Origin: Rhodoblastus acidophilus
Lineage (GTDB): Bacteria; Pseudomonadota; Alphaproteobacteria; Rhizobiales; Beijerinckiaceae
Direction: 5' to 3'
DNA length: 64,000 nt
NCBI RefSeq assembly: GCF_025961575.1
Contig: NZ_JAOQNX010000024.1
Coordinates: forward strand, 1 to 64,000
Both the position numbers and the translations under genes were made by a program. This document shows positions 28,281 to 37,678 of this stretch, piece by piece; position 1 is the first letter of the stretch; each line of letters begins with the position of its first letter. A model generated the notes under the pieces. The model made no database searches. It saw nothing but the letters and a program-made list of their open reading frames with translations, and had not been told where the DNA came from.

Positions 28281-29204
28281 TCACACTTTGGGCCACAGCC
28301 GGGCGCGATTGGCGATAAAAAAATCACGGAATTTCAATGCGGCGCGGCTTGGGGCGGGCTCGATTCGGGTCAGCAGAAACCATTGCCGCACCAGGGGCAG
28401 GCCGGTCACCGGCAAAGCGATCAGGTGGCGGTCGGCCAGCTCCATCCGGCAGGTGTGCGCCGAAATGATGGCGAGGCCGAGCCCCGCCATCACCGATTGC
28501 TTGATGGTCTCGTTGGTGCCCATTTCCACCACATTGAAGGGGCGCCCGCCGCCGAGCCGGGCGAGAAAACGCTCCATCAGCAGCCTTGTGCCCGATCCCG
28601 GTTCGCGCGCCAGAAAGCGCTCCTCGACCAAATCTTCGGCGAGAATTTCATTGTCGGTTTCGAGCCGGTGGCCGGGCGGCGCGATCAGGACGTGCGGATG
28701 ATCGCCGAGCGTAAAAGTTTCGACGCGCAGATGCGCGGGCGGGCGGCCCATCATGGCGATGTCGAATTCGTCGCGCTCGAGCGCCGCGATGATTTCCTCG
28801 CGATTGCCGATTTCCAGCGTCACGCGAATGTCGGGGAAGGCGCGGTTGAAGGCGGCGACGAAATAGGGGGCGAGATATTTGCCGGTGGAGACCACGCCGA
28901 ACACCACGGAGCCCGTGGCGCCGGCGATCAGCGCGTCGACCCTTTCGCCGGCGCGCGCCGCCAGCCGCTCGAAATCCAGGGCGAGCGACAGCAGTTCGGC
29001 GCCGATTTCGGTGGGCGCAAAGGGTTTTGAGCTGTCGCGATGGAACAGCGGCGCGCCGACCATCTCCTCCAGCAGTTTCAACTGGGTGGAAATGGCGGGC
29101 GGGGTGACGCCGAGGGTCAGGGCGGCGCCGCTCACCGAGCCGCGCTCGACCGTCGCCGAGAAGGCGCGCAATTGCCTGCGGGTCAATCCGCGAAAATCCG
29201 GCAT
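28281..29204 (-). CDS. cbbR: LysR-type regulator CbbR
   Basis: CbbR activates Calvin-cycle operons in response to metabolites such as RuBP. The 307-residue protein has the LysR helix-turn-helix at residues about 8-65 (LTRRQLRAFSATVERGSVSGAALTLGVTPPAISTQLKLLEE) and an effector domain with the CbbR-typical VSTGKYLAPYFVAAF, EIGNREEIIAAL and TNETIKQSVMAGLGLAIISAHTC. It is divergent from cbbF, the standard position for this regulator, and the intergenic region holds AT-rich palindromes where it should bind and autoregulate. Confidence 0.95.
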   Translation of the reverse strand: MPDFRGLTRRQLRAFSATVERGSVSGAALTLGVTPPAISTQLKLLEEMVGAPLFHRDSSKPFAPTEIGAELLSLALDFERLAARAGERVDALIAGATGSVVFGVVSTGKYLAPYFVAAFNRAFPDIRVTLEIGNREEIIAALERDEFDIAMMGRPPAHLRVETFTLGDHPHVLIAPPGHRLETDNEILAEDLVEERFLAREPGSGTRLLMERFLARLGGGRPFNVVEMGTNETIKQSVMAGLGLAIISAHTCRMELADRHLIALPVTGLPLVRQWFLLTRIEPAPSRAALKFRDFFIANRARLWPKV

Positions 29205-29214
29205 GTCTCTCCCC

Positions 29215-29278
29215 GTCGTTTTAGATTATCTAAATCAGATTTCCATTTTTTAAAATTTATTTTTCTCCAGGGACGGCG
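29215..29278. promoter_or_regulatory. CbbR operator and cbb promoter region
   Basis: This AT-rich island between the divergent cbbR and cbbF genes holds two adjacent palindromes, TTAGATTATCTAA (29221-29233) and AAATCAGATTT (29232-29242). They fit the T-N11-A layout of LysR boxes and the TNA-N7-TNA form described for CbbR. A long A/T stretch (29243-29275) follows and probably contains the -10 region and transcription start. Confidence 0.68.
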
Positions 29279-29379
29279 TTATTAGGCCCCGTCGCCTGAG
29301 GGAACTCGGCGTCAAGCCCCAGAGGGACATCCCGCAAGGGGGAAATAAGCAACCGGCTCAGAGCCGGGCGGAGACGACA
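29279..29379 (+). promoter_or_regulatory. Structured leader of the cbb operon
   Basis: About 100 nt before cbbF can fold into a series of hairpins: GCC-T-GAG/CTC-GGC closed by a GGAA loop (29294-29310), a CCCC/GGGG stem enclosing GGGACATCCC (29317-29342), and a perfect CCGGCTC/GAGCCGG stem (29353-29367) directly against the ribosome site GGCGGAG. An alternative pairing GACGG/CCGTC (29272-29295 region) would compete with the first stem. I do not recognise it as a known riboswitch. Confidence 0.5.
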
Positions 29380-30447
29380 ATGACCGCACATCATGCGCCG
29401 GGACAGCACGCCGTGGGCGAGAGCCTTGACGCCTATCTGACCGCCTGGGCGGGGGGCGACGCCAGCCGCGCCACTCTGGCCCAATGCATAGCGGCGCTCG
29501 CCGAAGCCGGCGCCGCCATCACCGAAGCCGTGGTGCGCGGCCCGCTCGAGGGCAGCCTCGGCGTCGAGATCGGCGCCGCCAATGCCGACGGCGACAAGCA
29601 GCGCGCGCTCGACGTGCTCGCCGACCAGAAAATCGTCGCGGGGCTGAAGACGGCGGATGTCGCCTATTACGCCTCCGAGGAAGAGGAAGCGATCCTGACG
29701 CTGAACCCGCGCGGCGCGCTGGCGGTGGCGGTGGATCCGCTCGACGGCTCCTCCAATATCGACGCCAATATTTCGGTCGGCACGATCTTTTCCGTGTTCC
29801 CGGCGAGCCCGGCCGGCGCGACCGCGAGCTTCTTCCGCCCCGGCCACGAGCAGATCGCCGGCGGCTATATCGTCTATGGCCCGCATGTGGCTCTGGTGTT
29901 CACGCTCGGCGAGGGCGTCGCCCATTTCGTCCTCGATCCCATCGACGAAACCTTCAAGCTGGTCGCCGATGGCGTCAAGGTCACGCCGAGCACCCGCGAA
30001 TATGCGATCAACGCCTCGAACTACCGCCACTGGATTCCGCCGATCCGCACCTTCATCGACGATTGCGTCGAGGGCGCGCAGGGGCCGCACGGCAAGGATT
30101 TCAACATGCGCTGGGTGGCGTCGCTGGTCGCGGAAACCCACCGCATTTTTGTCCGCGGCGGCGTTTTCCTTTATCCGGCCGACCAGCGCCGCGGTTATGA
30201 GCAGGGCCGGTTGCGCCTGCTCTACGAGGCCAATCCGATCGCCTTCCTGGTCGAGCAGGCCGGCGGCGGCGCCATCGACGGGTTCAACCGCATCCTCGAC
30301 AAGCAGGCTTCGACCCTGCACCAGCGCACGCCGCTGATCTTCGGCTCGGTGGAGAAGGTCAAACGCATCTCCTCCTATTACACCAACGTCCACTTCGAGA
30401 GCACGCCTTCCCCCCTGTTCGGCCAGCGCGGCCTGTTCCACGCCTGA
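29380..30447 (+). CDS. cbbF: Fructose-1,6-bisphosphatase class I
   Basis: The enzyme dephosphorylates FBP (and in Calvin-cycle organisms often SBP) during RuBP regeneration. The 355-residue protein has the acidic metal site YASEEEEAIL and the class I signature VDPLDGSSNIDANISVGTIFSV, followed by WVASLVAETHRIF and FLVEQAGGGAIDG. It is the first gene of the operon, placed after a structured leader and CbbR sites. The ATG is preceded by GGCGGAG. cbbP follows 16 bp downstream. Confidence 0.96.
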   Translation: MTAHHAPGQHAVGESLDAYLTAWAGGDASRATLAQCIAALAEAGAAITEAVVRGPLEGSLGVEIGAANADGDKQRALDVLADQKIVAGLKTADVAYYASEEEEAILTLNPRGALAVAVDPLDGSSNIDANISVGTIFSVFPASPAGATASFFRPGHEQIAGGYIVYGPHVALVFTLGEGVAHFVLDPIDETFKLVADGVKVTPSTREYAINASNYRHWIPPIRTFIDDCVEGAQGPHGKDFNMRWVASLVAETHRIFVRGGVFLYPADQRRGYEQGRLRLLYEANPIAFLVEQAGGGAIDGFNRILDKQASTLHQRTPLIFGSVEKVKRISSYYTNVHFESTPSPLFGQRGLFHA

Positions 30448-30463
30448 GAATCGGAATTAAAAA

Positions 30464-31339
30464 ATGTCGATCCAGCACCCCATCATTTCCGTCGTCGGCT
30501 CCTCGGGCGCGGGCACGTCCACCGTCAAGCACACGTTCGACGGCATTTTCCGCCGCGAGGGCTATGTCGCCGCCTCCATCGAGGGCGACGCTTTTCATCG
30601 CTTCAACCGCGCCGACATGAAGGCCGAAATGGCCAATCGCAAGGCGGCGGGCGACGCCACCTTCAGCCATTTCTCCGTCGAGGCCAATCTGCTCTCCGAG
30701 CTGGAAGGCGCCATGCGGACCTATGGCGAAACCGGCAAGTGCAAGGCGCGCACCTATGTCCACGACGAGCGCGAGGCGGAACTGCACGGCGTGCAGCCCG
30801 GCCATTTCACCGACTGGCGCGAGGTCGGCGAGGGCTCGGACCTGCTGTTCTACGAAGGCCTGCATGGCGCGGTGAAGGCCGACGGCATCGACATCGCCAA
30901 GCATGCCGATTTGAAGATCGGCGTGGTCCCGGTGATCAACCTGGAGTGGATTCAGAAAATCCATCGCGACCGCGCGCATCGCGGTTACAGCACGGAAGCC
31001 GTCACCGACACGATTTTGCGCCGCATGCATGCCTATGTGCATGTCATCACGCCGCAATTCACCAACACCGACATCAATTTTCAGCGCGTGCCGGTGGTGG
31101 ATACGTCCAACCCCTTCATCGCGCGCTGGATCCCGACCGCCGGCGAGTCGCTGGTGGTGATCCGCTTCCGCAATCCCCGCGGGATCGACTTCCCCTATCT
31201 CACCGCCATGATCCACGATTCCTGGATGAGCCGGGCGAATTCCATTGTTATCCCCGCGGATAAGCTTGATCTGGCCATGCAACTCATCCTAACCCCTCTG
31301 ATCACCCGGCTGGTCGAACGCGGCCGGCGCGCCAAGTGA
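30464..31339 (+). CDS. cbbP: Phosphoribulokinase
   Basis: This kinase makes RuBP from ribulose 5-phosphate and ATP, a reaction used only in the Calvin cycle. The P-loop is GSSGAGTST (residues 12-20), followed by EGDAFHRFNRADMK and LLFYEGLHGAVKADGIDIA, the family's substrate and Walker B regions. At 291 residues it is the bacterial octameric type, which is usually activated allosterically by NADH. It lies 16 bp behind cbbF and 49 bp before cbbT. Confidence 0.97.
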   Translation: MSIQHPIISVVGSSGAGTSTVKHTFDGIFRREGYVAASIEGDAFHRFNRADMKAEMANRKAAGDATFSHFSVEANLLSELEGAMRTYGETGKCKARTYVHDEREAELHGVQPGHFTDWREVGEGSDLLFYEGLHGAVKADGIDIAKHADLKIGVVPVINLEWIQKIHRDRAHRGYSTEAVTDTILRRMHAYVHVITPQFTNTDINFQRVPVVDTSNPFIARWIPTAGESLVVIRFRNPRGIDFPYLTAMIHDSWMSRANSIVIPADKLDLAMQLILTPLITRLVERGRRAK

Positions 31340-31388
31340 GCCAAGTTGAGCCAACTGAGCCAAGTGACGGATTGAAAGGACAAAATCC

Positions 31389-33386
31389 ATGAACCAGGCT
31401 GTTACTGCCGAAAAGGCGACCGCCGTTCCCTTCAAGGACATGGCCAACGCCATCCGCGCCCTGGCGATGGATGGGGTGGAAAAAGCCAAATCGGGCCATC
31501 CCGGCATGCCCATGGGCATGGCCGACGCCGCCGCGGTGCTGTTCACCAAATTCATGAAGATCGACCCGGCCGATCCGGCCTGGCCCGACCGCGACCGCTT
31601 CGTGCTCTCCGCCGGCCATGGCTCCATGCTGATCTACGCCCTGCATTATCTGCTCGGCTATGACGACATGCCGATCGAGCAGCTCAAGAATTTCCGCCAG
31701 CTCGGCGCGCGCACCGCGGGTCACCCGGAATATGGCCACGCCAAGGGCATCGAGACCACCACTGGCCCGCTGGGGCAGGGGATTTCGACCGCCGTCGGCA
31801 TGGCGCTGGCCGAACGCCTGCTCAACGCCCGCTTCGGCAATGAGCTGGTTGACCACTATACCTATGTGATCGCCGGCGACGGTTGTTTGCAGGAAGGCAT
31901 TTCGCACGAGGCGATCGATCTTGCCGGCCATCTGAAGCTCGGCAAGCTGATCGTGCTCTGGGACGACAATTCCATCTCGATCGACGGCGCCACCAGCGTC
32001 TCGACCTCGATGGACCAGCTCAAGCGTTTTGAGGCCGCCGGCTGGAATGTGGCGAAGGTCGACGGCCATAACGAGGCTGAACTGACCGCCGCCATCGAAA
32101 AGGCCCGCGCGCATTCGGACAAGCCCTGGTTGATCGCGTGTAAAACCGTGATCGGTTTCGGCGCCCCGACCCGGGCCGGCACCGCCAAGGCGCATGGCGA
32201 GGCGCTGGGCGCTGAAGAGATCGCCGGCGCGCGGAAAAATCTCGGCTGGTCTTACGAGCCGTTTGTGATCCCGGAGCCGATCCTGTCGCAATGGCGCGAG
32301 GTCTCGCGCAAAGGCGCCAGCGCCCATGCCGAATGGACCAAGCGCCACAATGCCTCGGCTTTGGCGCAAAAATTCGACAAGCAGATCTCCGGCGCTGTGC
32401 CGGAGGCGCAGGAGGCGCTCAAGGCGCTGATCGCGCAGCATGTCGCCGAAAAGCCCAAGCTGGCGACCCGCAAGGCGTCGGAAGTGGCGCTGGCGGCCAT
32501 CAATGGCGCGACCGAACTGACGCTCGGCGGCTCCGCCGACCTGACCCACTCCAACCTGACGATCACCAAGGTGTTGGAGTCCGTCAAACCCGGTTCGTTC
32601 GGCGGCCGCTACATGCACTATGGCATCCGCGAACACGCCATGGCCGCTGCGATGAACGGCGTGGCGCTGCATGGCGGGTTCATCCCCTACGGCGGCACCT
32701 TTCTGGTGTTCTCCGACTATATGCGCGGCGCCATTCGCCTCTCCGCGCTGATGGGCGTGCGGGTGGTCTATGTGCTCACCCATGATTCCATCGGCCTCGG
32801 CGAGGACGGCCCGACCCACCAGCCCGTGGAAACCGTGGCGTCGCTGCGCGCCATCCCGAACCTGCTGGTGTTCCGTCCGGCGGATGCGGTGGAGACGGCG
32901 GAAGCCTGGGCGGTGGCGCTCGACAGCCTGCACACCCCCTCGGTTCTGGCCCTGACCCGTCAGGCGCTGCAGCCTTTGCGGGTGACCCCGAGCGAGAATC
33001 TGACCGCCAAGGGGGCTTATGTTCTGCGCGAGCCGGAAGGCGGACGCGACGTGACCCTGTTGGCGACCGGCTCGGAAGTCGAAATCGCGGTGGCCGCCGC
33101 CGATCTGCTCGCGGCGCAAGGCAAGAAGGCGGCTGTCGTCTCCATGCCCTGCTGGGAGCTGTTCGAGGCGCAGAGCCCCGAGTACCGCAAGTCCGTGCTG
33201 GGTTCGGCGCCGCGTGTCGGCGTGGAGGCGGCGCTGCGCTTCGGCTGGGACCGCTGGATCGGCGACAATGGCGCTTTCGTCGGCATGACCGGCTTCGGCG
33301 CCTCGGCTCCGGCGCCGGAGCTTTACAAGCACTTTGGCATCACGGCGGAAGCCGTGGCCGATGCAGCGAAAAAGCTGATCGGATAA
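31389..33386 (+). CDS. cbbT: Transketolase
   Basis: Transketolase moves two-carbon units between sugar phosphates with thiamine diphosphate and serves both the Calvin and pentose phosphate cycles. The 665-residue protein shows [14 protein letters not shown] at the N terminus, the TPP-binding motif [20 protein letters not shown]...DDN, and the pyrimidine domain with [14 protein letters not shown] and [18 protein letters not shown]. Length is standard. It is part of the cbb operon; a family A repeat pair lies in the 217-bp gap before cbbA. Confidence 0.97.
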   Translation: MNQAVTAEKATAVPFKDMANAIRALAMDGVEKAKSGHPGMPMGMADAAAVLFTKFMKIDPADPAWPDRDRFVLSAGHGSMLIYALHYLLGYDDMPIEQLKNFRQLGARTAGHPEYGHAKGIETTTGPLGQGISTAVGMALAERLLNARFGNELVDHYTYVIAGDGCLQEGISHEAIDLAGHLKLGKLIVLWDDNSISIDGATSVSTSMDQLKRFEAAGWNVAKVDGHNEAELTAAIEKARAHSDKPWLIACKTVIGFGAPTRAGTAKAHGEALGAEEIAGARKNLGWSYEPFVIPEPILSQWREVSRKGASAHAEWTKRHNASALAQKFDKQISGAVPEAQEALKALIAQHVAEKPKLATRKASEVALAAINGATELTLGGSADLTHSNLTITKVLESVKPGSFGGRYMHYGIREHAMAAAMNGVALHGGFIPYGGTFLVFSDYMRGAIRLSALMGVRVVYVLTHDSIGLGEDGPTHQPVETVASLRAIPNLLVFRPADAVETAEAWAVALDSLHTPSVLALTRQALQPLRVTPSENLTAKGAYVLREPEGGRDVTLLATGSEVEIAVAAADLLAAQGKKAAVVSMPCWELFEAQSPEYRKSVLGSAPRVGVEAALRFGWDRWIGDNGAFVGMTGFGASAPAPELYKHFGITAEAVADAAKKLIG

Positions 33387-33395
33387 CACGGCCAG

Positions 33396-33570
33396 CCTTC
33401 TCCCCTTGCGGGAGAAGGTGGCGCGAAGCGCCGGATGAGGGTTCGTCCCTTCCGGCGCAAGCTTAAAAAAACCCCTCATCCGTCTCGGCGGCTGCGCCGC
33501 CGAGCCACCTTCTCCCGCCATAGGCCGTCCGAAAGACGGACGTTCTGACGAACGTCCTATGGGGAGAAGG
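33396..33570. repeat. Family A repeat pair (A2) with a nested palindrome in one loop
   Basis: An inverted arm at 33396-33441 and a direct arm at 33472-33570 lie back to back between cbbT and cbbA. In the second arm the two-base loop of the CTCCCGC/GGGGAG hairpin is replaced by a 42-bp insert (33519-33560) with its own ATAGG...CCTAT ends and internal CGTCCG/CGGACG stem. The pair could stabilise or segment the operon mRNA. Confidence 0.85.
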
Positions 33571-33603
33571 AAGGCGCCCGTGCGCGCATTTACCGGAGGA
33601 AAC

Positions 33604-34686
33604 ATGGCCCGCATCACCCTTCGACAGCTTCTCGACGCCGCCGCCGAGCGCTCCTATGGCGTTCCCGCTTTCAACGTCAACAATATGGAGCAGGCGCTCG
33701 CCATTATGGAGGCGGCGCGGGCGACCAATGCGCCCGTCATCATCCAGGCCAGCCGCGGCGCCCGCGCTTATGCCGGCGACATCATGTTCGCCAAAATGAT
33801 GGAGGCGCTGGAGCTGATGTATCCGGAGATTCCGCTGTGCATCCATCAGGATCACGGCGAGCGCGTCGCCACCTGTCTTTCCGCCATCGCCAACGGGTTT
33901 ACTTCCGTGATGATGGACGGCTCGCTCAAGGAGGACGGCAAGTCGCCGGCCGATTATGATTATAATGTCGCCATCACCTCGGAAGTGGCGCGGCTCGCCC
34001 ATATGGTCGGCGCTTCCGTCGAAGGCGAACTCGGCTGCCTCGGCTCGCTCGAAACCGGCCATGGCGAGGCCGAGGACGGCCATGGGTTTGAAGGCAAGCT
34101 CGACAAGAAAGACCTTCTCACCGACCCGGACGAGGCGCAGCGTTTCGTCGCCGCCACCAAGGTGGACGCGCTCGCCGTCGCCATCGGCACCTCGCATGGC
34201 GCTTACAAATTCACCAAAAAGCCGACCAGCGACGTGCTCGCCATCGACCGCATCGCCGAAATCCACGCCAAAATTCCCAACACCCATCTGGTGATGCACG
34301 GCTCCTCCTCCGTGCCGGAGGAATATCGCAACCTGTTCAACGAGAACGGCGGCGAAATGCGCGAGACCTATGGCGTGCCGGTGGAAGAGATCGTGCGCGG
34401 GATAAAATTCGGCGTGCGCAAGGTGAATATCGACACCGACCTGCGTCTGGCCGCCGCTGCGGAGTTCCGCCGCGTCGCGACGAAAAACAAGTCCGAGTTC
34501 GACCCGCGCAAATTCCTGAAACCCGCCATGGACGCCATGAGCAAGGTCTGTCGCGACCGTTTTGAAGCGTTCGGCTGCGCGGGGCAGGCGCAATACATCA
34601 AGGTCAAGCCGCAGGCCGAAATGGCCAAGGCCTATGCGTCCGGCAAGCTCGATCCGGTGATCCCGGCCCAGGCCGCCGCCGAATAA
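33604..34686 (+). CDS. cbbA: Fructose-bisphosphate aldolase class II
   Basis: This zinc-dependent aldolase condenses DHAP with GAP (and with erythrose 4-phosphate to give SBP) in the Calvin cycle. The 360-residue protein begins [29 protein letters not shown]. Zinc and active-site regions read [32 protein letters not shown] and [13 protein letters not shown], with [11 protein letters not shown] near the C terminus. The start at 33604 has an excellent GGAGGAAAC ribosome site. It sits between cbbT and cbbM; no gap or pgk genes are in the operon. Confidence 0.96.
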   Translation: MARITLRQLLDAAAERSYGVPAFNVNNMEQALAIMEAARATNAPVIIQASRGARAYAGDIMFAKMMEALELMYPEIPLCIHQDHGERVATCLSAIANGFTSVMMDGSLKEDGKSPADYDYNVAITSEVARLAHMVGASVEGELGCLGSLETGHGEAEDGHGFEGKLDKKDLLTDPDEAQRFVAATKVDALAVAIGTSHGAYKFTKKPTSDVLAIDRIAEIHAKIPNTHLVMHGSSSVPEEYRNLFNENGGEMRETYGVPVEEIVRGIKFGVRKVNIDTDLRLAAAAEFRRVATKNKSEFDPRKFLKPAMDAMSKVCRDRFEAFGCAGQAQYIKVKPQAEMAKAYASGKLDPVIPAQAAAE

Positions 34687-34728
34687 ACCGAATTTTCCGT
34701 TACGCTCGCGAATTCAGTGGAGAAGACA

Positions 34729-36114
34729 ATGGACCAGTCCGCTCGTTACGCCAATCTGAACCTGAAAGAGGCCGACCTCATCGCCGGCGGCAAGCACGTC
34801 CTGTGCGCCTATACGATGAAGCCCAAGCCCGGCCACGGCACCTATCTCCAGGCCGCCGCGCATTTCGCCGCGGAATCCTCGACCGGCACCAATGTCGAAG
34901 TCTCGACCACCGACGATTTTACCCGCGGCGTTGATGCGCTCGTGTACGAGATCGACGAGGCCAAGGAGATCATGAAGATCGCCTATCCCGTGGACCTCTT
35001 CGACCGCAACATCATCGACGGCCGCGCCATGATCGCGTCCTTCCTGACGCTCACCATCGGCAACAACCAGGGCATGGGCGACATCGAATATGGCAAGATG
35101 CACGATTTCTACGTGCCGCCGGCCTATCTGCGCCTGTTCGACGGCCCGTCGACCGGCATCAAGGATTTGTGGCGCGTGCTCGGCCGCCCGGTGGTCGACG
35201 GCGGTTTTATCGTCGGCACCATCATCAAGCCGAAGCTTGGCCTGCGTCCCGAGCCCTTCGCCAAGGCTTGCTATGATTTCTGGCTCGGCGGCGACTTCAT
35301 CAAGAACGACGAGCCCCAGGGCAACCAGGTGTTCGCGCCGTTCCGGGAGTCCGTGCGCCTCGTCAATGACGCCATGATCCGCGCCCAGGACAAGACCGGC
35401 CAGGCCAAGCTGTTCTCGTTCAACATCACCGCCGACGACCATAACGAAATGGTGGCGCGCGGCGAATATATCCTCGAAACCTTTGGGCCGAACGCCGACC
35501 ACGTCGCCTTCCTCGTGGACGGCTATGTCGCGGGCCCGGCCGCCGTGACCACCGCGCGCCGCCGGTTCCCGAAGCAATATTTGCACTATCACCGCGCCGG
35601 CCACGGCGCCGTGACCTCGCCGCAGTCGGATCGTGGCTACACCGCCTTCGTGCTGTCGAAAATGGCCCGCCTGATCGGCGCCTCCGGCATCCACACGGGC
35701 ACGATGGGCTATGGCAAGATGGAAGGCGACGCCTCCGACAAGAACCAGGCCTTCATGCTGGTTCAGGACAGCGCCGACGGCCCGTTCTACCATCAGGAAT
35801 GGCTCGGCATGAACCCGACCACGCCGATCATCTCCGGCGGCATGAACGCGCTGCGCATGCCCGGCTTCTTCGACAATCTCGGCCATTCCAACCTGATCAT
35901 GACCGCGGGCGGCGGCGCCTTCGGCCATATCGACGGCGGCGCCAAGGGCGCGGTCTCGCTGCGCCAGGCGGAGCAGTGCTGGCGCGCCGGCGCCGATCCG
36001 GTCGAGTATGCCAAGGACCACATCGAACTCGCCCGCGCCTTCCACAGCTTCCCGCAGGACGCCGACAAGCTCTATCCGGGCTGGCGCGAGAAGCTTGCGT
36101 TCGCGGCCAAGTAA
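34729..36114 (+). CDS. cbbM: Ribulose-1,5-bisphosphate carboxylase, form II
   Basis: This is the CO2-fixing enzyme of form II, made of large subunits only. The 461-residue protein matches the Rhodospirillum rubrum type. K167 is in [11 protein letters not shown], the carbamylated lysine K192 and Mg ligands D194/E195 are in [15 protein letters not shown]288 is in [10 protein letters not shown], and the loop 6 lysine K330 is in MGYGKMEGD. All key residues are intact. No small-subunit gene (cbbS), cbbX or cbbQ lies near, as expected for form II. The ATG at 34729 has GGAGAAGACA upstream. Form II enzymes favour high CO2 and low O2, which fits phototrophic or microaerobic growth. Confidence 0.98.
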   Translation: MDQSARYANLNLKEADLIAGGKHVLCAYTMKPKPGHGTYLQAAAHFAAESSTGTNVEVSTTDDFTRGVDALVYEIDEAKEIMKIAYPVDLFDRNIIDGRAMIASFLTLTIGNNQGMGDIEYGKMHDFYVPPAYLRLFDGPSTGIKDLWRVLGRPVVDGGFIVGTIIKPKLGLRPEPFAKACYDFWLGGDFIKNDEPQGNQVFAPFRESVRLVNDAMIRAQDKTGQAKLFSFNITADDHNEMVARGEYILETFGPNADHVAFLVDGYVAGPAAVTTARRRFPKQYLHYHRAGHGAVTSPQSDRGYTAFVLSKMARLIGASGIHTGTMGYGKMEGDASDKNQAFMLVQDSADGPFYHQEWLGMNPTTPIISGGMNALRMPGFFDNLGHSNLIMTAGGGAFGHIDGGAKGAVSLRQAEQCWRAGADPVEYAKDHIELARAFHSFPQDADKLYPGWREKLAFAAK

Positions 36115-36125
36115 GCATGCGTGAC

Positions 36126-36252
36126 GCCCTCGCCCTTCGAGACGGCCCCTGCGGGGCCTCCTCAGGTGAGGGCTTCTGATAGAACGTGGACATGAAGTGG
36201 CCCTCATGGTGAGGAGCCCGCGCAGCGGGCGTCTCGAACCACGAGGGCGGTC
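36126..36252. repeat. Family C repeat pair between cbbM and rpe
   Basis: A direct copy (36126-36171, TTCGAGACGGCCCC...GGTGAGGGC) faces an inverted copy (36197-36252, CCCTCATGGTGAGGAG...GGGCGTCTCGAACCACGAGG) across about 25 nt. The pair fills most of the 165-bp gap inside the operon and could form a large hairpin in the mRNA. Confidence 0.8.
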
Positions 36253-36279
36253 CATGCCCCTGACCAACGGAACCTCCCC

Positions 36280-36984
36280 ATGTCCTTCGACCGCAGCATC
36301 AAGATCGCGCCTTCCATCCTTTCCGCCGATTTCGCCAATTTCGGCGCGGAATGCCGCGCCATCGAGGCGCAGGGGTGCGACTGGGTCCATGTCGACGTGA
36401 TGGACGGCCATTTCGTCCCCAACATCACCTTCGGCCCCGCCACCTGCGCCGCGATTCGCAAGCACATCAAGGGCGTCATGGACGTCCATCTGATGATCGC
36501 TCCGGTCGACCCCTATATCGAAGCTTTTTGTAATGCCGGCGCGGATTTTTTGACCGTCCACGCCGAGGCCGGGCCGCATCTCGACCGCTCGCTGCAATTG
36601 ATCCGCGCTTGCGGCAAGAAAGCCGGCGTGTCGCTCAATCCGTCCACTCCTGCGAGCGCCATCGAATTCGTGCTCGACCGCATCGACCTCGTGCTGGTGA
36701 TGACAGTCAACCCCGGCTTTGGCGGTCAGAGCTTTATCGAATCCCAGGTCGAAAAGGTGCGGCAGATTCGCGCCATGATCGGCGATCGCCCGATCCATAT
36801 CGAGATCGACGGCGGCATCACCCCGGAAACCGCGCCGCTGGTGGTCGCCGCCGGCGCCGACGCGCTGGTCGCCGGCTCCGCCGTGTTCAAGGGCGGCTCC
36901 GTCGACACGCCCGAAGTCTATGGCCGCAACATCGCCGCCATCCGCGCGGCGGCCGAGGCGGCGCGGATCAAGTCCGCGGCGTGA
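36280..36984 (+). CDS. rpe: Ribulose-phosphate 3-epimerase
   Basis: The enzyme interconverts xylulose 5-phosphate and ribulose 5-phosphate, supplying the substrate of CbbP; in cbb operons it is also called cbbE. The 234-residue TIM barrel carries [15 protein letters not shown], the metal-ligand region [38 protein letters not shown] and [29 protein letters not shown]. It follows cbbM after a repeat pair and is probably the last gene of the operon. A family C copy follows its stop. Confidence 0.96.
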   Translation: MSFDRSIKIAPSILSADFANFGAECRAIEAQGCDWVHVDVMDGHFVPNITFGPATCAAIRKHIKGVMDVHLMIAPVDPYIEAFCNAGADFLTVHAEAGPHLDRSLQLIRACGKKAGVSLNPSTPASAIEFVLDRIDLVLVMTVNPGFGGQSFIESQVEKVRQIRAMIGDRPIHIEIDGGITPETAPLVVAAGADALVAGSAVFKGGSVDTPEVYGRNIAAIRAAAEAARIKSAA

Positions 36985-37004
36985 CCCGCCGCTGCTGATA
37001 GGTT

Positions 37005-37066
37005 CGTGGACCGCCCTCGTGGTTCGAGACGGACGCCTTGCGGCGTCCTCCTCACCATGAGGGCTA
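37005..37066. repeat. Family C palindromic repeat after rpe
   Basis: GGACCGCCCTCGTGGTTCG, then a GACGCC...GGCGTC hairpin and CTCACCATGAGGGC. A partial second piece with GGTTCGAGACGG lies at about 37086-37098. Nothing else is seen in the 217-bp gap before yajC. Confidence 0.78.
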
Positions 37067-37201
37067 TTTCATTTTAGCCCCATCTGGTTCGAGACGGTTC
37101 CTTCTCTATAGACAGGGACATGACGCGGCGCCGCATCACCTTGCTTTCGTTCTGCCGCGCGTTATAGTCCGCGCCGAAATCTAGAGGTGAAGAGGCTTTC
37201 C

Positions 37202-37663
37202 ATGTTCTTTGTCACGCCCGCCTATGCCCAGGCCGCCGGCGCCGCTGCAAGCGGGACCGACATTCTCGTCCAGATGGCGCCGTTCGGCATCATCCTCCTC
37301 ATCATGTACGTGCTCATCCTTCGCCCGCAGCAGAAGCGCGCCAAGGAACATGAGACCATGGTCAAGAACATCCGCCGCGGCGACACCGTCGTCACCAACA
37401 GCGGCCTGATCGGCCGCGTGTCGCGCGTCGCCGACGACTCGGAAATCGAAATCGAAATCGCGCCGAACGTGCGCATTCGCCAGTTGCGCGCCGGCGTCGC
37501 CGAAGTGCGCTCCAAGGGCGAGCCGGTGAAGGACGAGCCGGCTAAGAAGGAGCTTCCGGGCAAGCCGCAGAAGGGCAAGGGGCCGGTCGCCAAGGCCGAG
37601 CCGCCGAAGACCCCGCCGGCCAATGACGAGCCGGCCAAGGACGATTCCAAGGACCAAGCCTGA
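37202..37663 (+). CDS. yajC: Preprotein translocase accessory subunit YajC
   Basis: YajC is the small membrane partner of SecDF and YidC at the Sec translocon. The protein (153 residues from 37202) starts FFVTPAYAQAAGA, has one membrane helix (FGIILLIMYVLILRPQQKRAKEHETM, about residues 28-46) and a cytoplasmic domain with IRRGDTVVTNSGLIGRVSRV. It ends in a long Lys/Pro/Glu-rich tail (about residues 105-153) that is longer than in enterobacterial YajC. A GTG at 37187 is also in frame. secD follows 15 bp downstream, the standard yajC-secD-secF operon. Confidence 0.94.
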   Translation: MFFVTPAYAQAAGAAASGTDILVQMAPFGIILLIMYVLILRPQQKRAKEHETMVKNIRRGDTVVTNSGLIGRVSRVADDSEIEIEIAPNVRIRQLRAGVAEVRSKGEPVKDEPAKKELPGKPQKGKGPVAKAEPPKTPPANDEPAKDDSKDQA

Positions 37664-37678
37664 AAGTTCTAGCCGATC

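Noticed and set aside
29279-29379. Known riboswitch before cbbF
   Set aside because: I compared it from memory with the cobalamin, SAM-II, SAH, fluoride and ZTP types and found no match to their conserved cores, so it is reported only as a structured leader.
34714-36798. 694-codon minus-strand frame opposite cbbM and rpe
   Set aside because: Runs through two well-defined genes and an intergenic repeat; no domain is seen.
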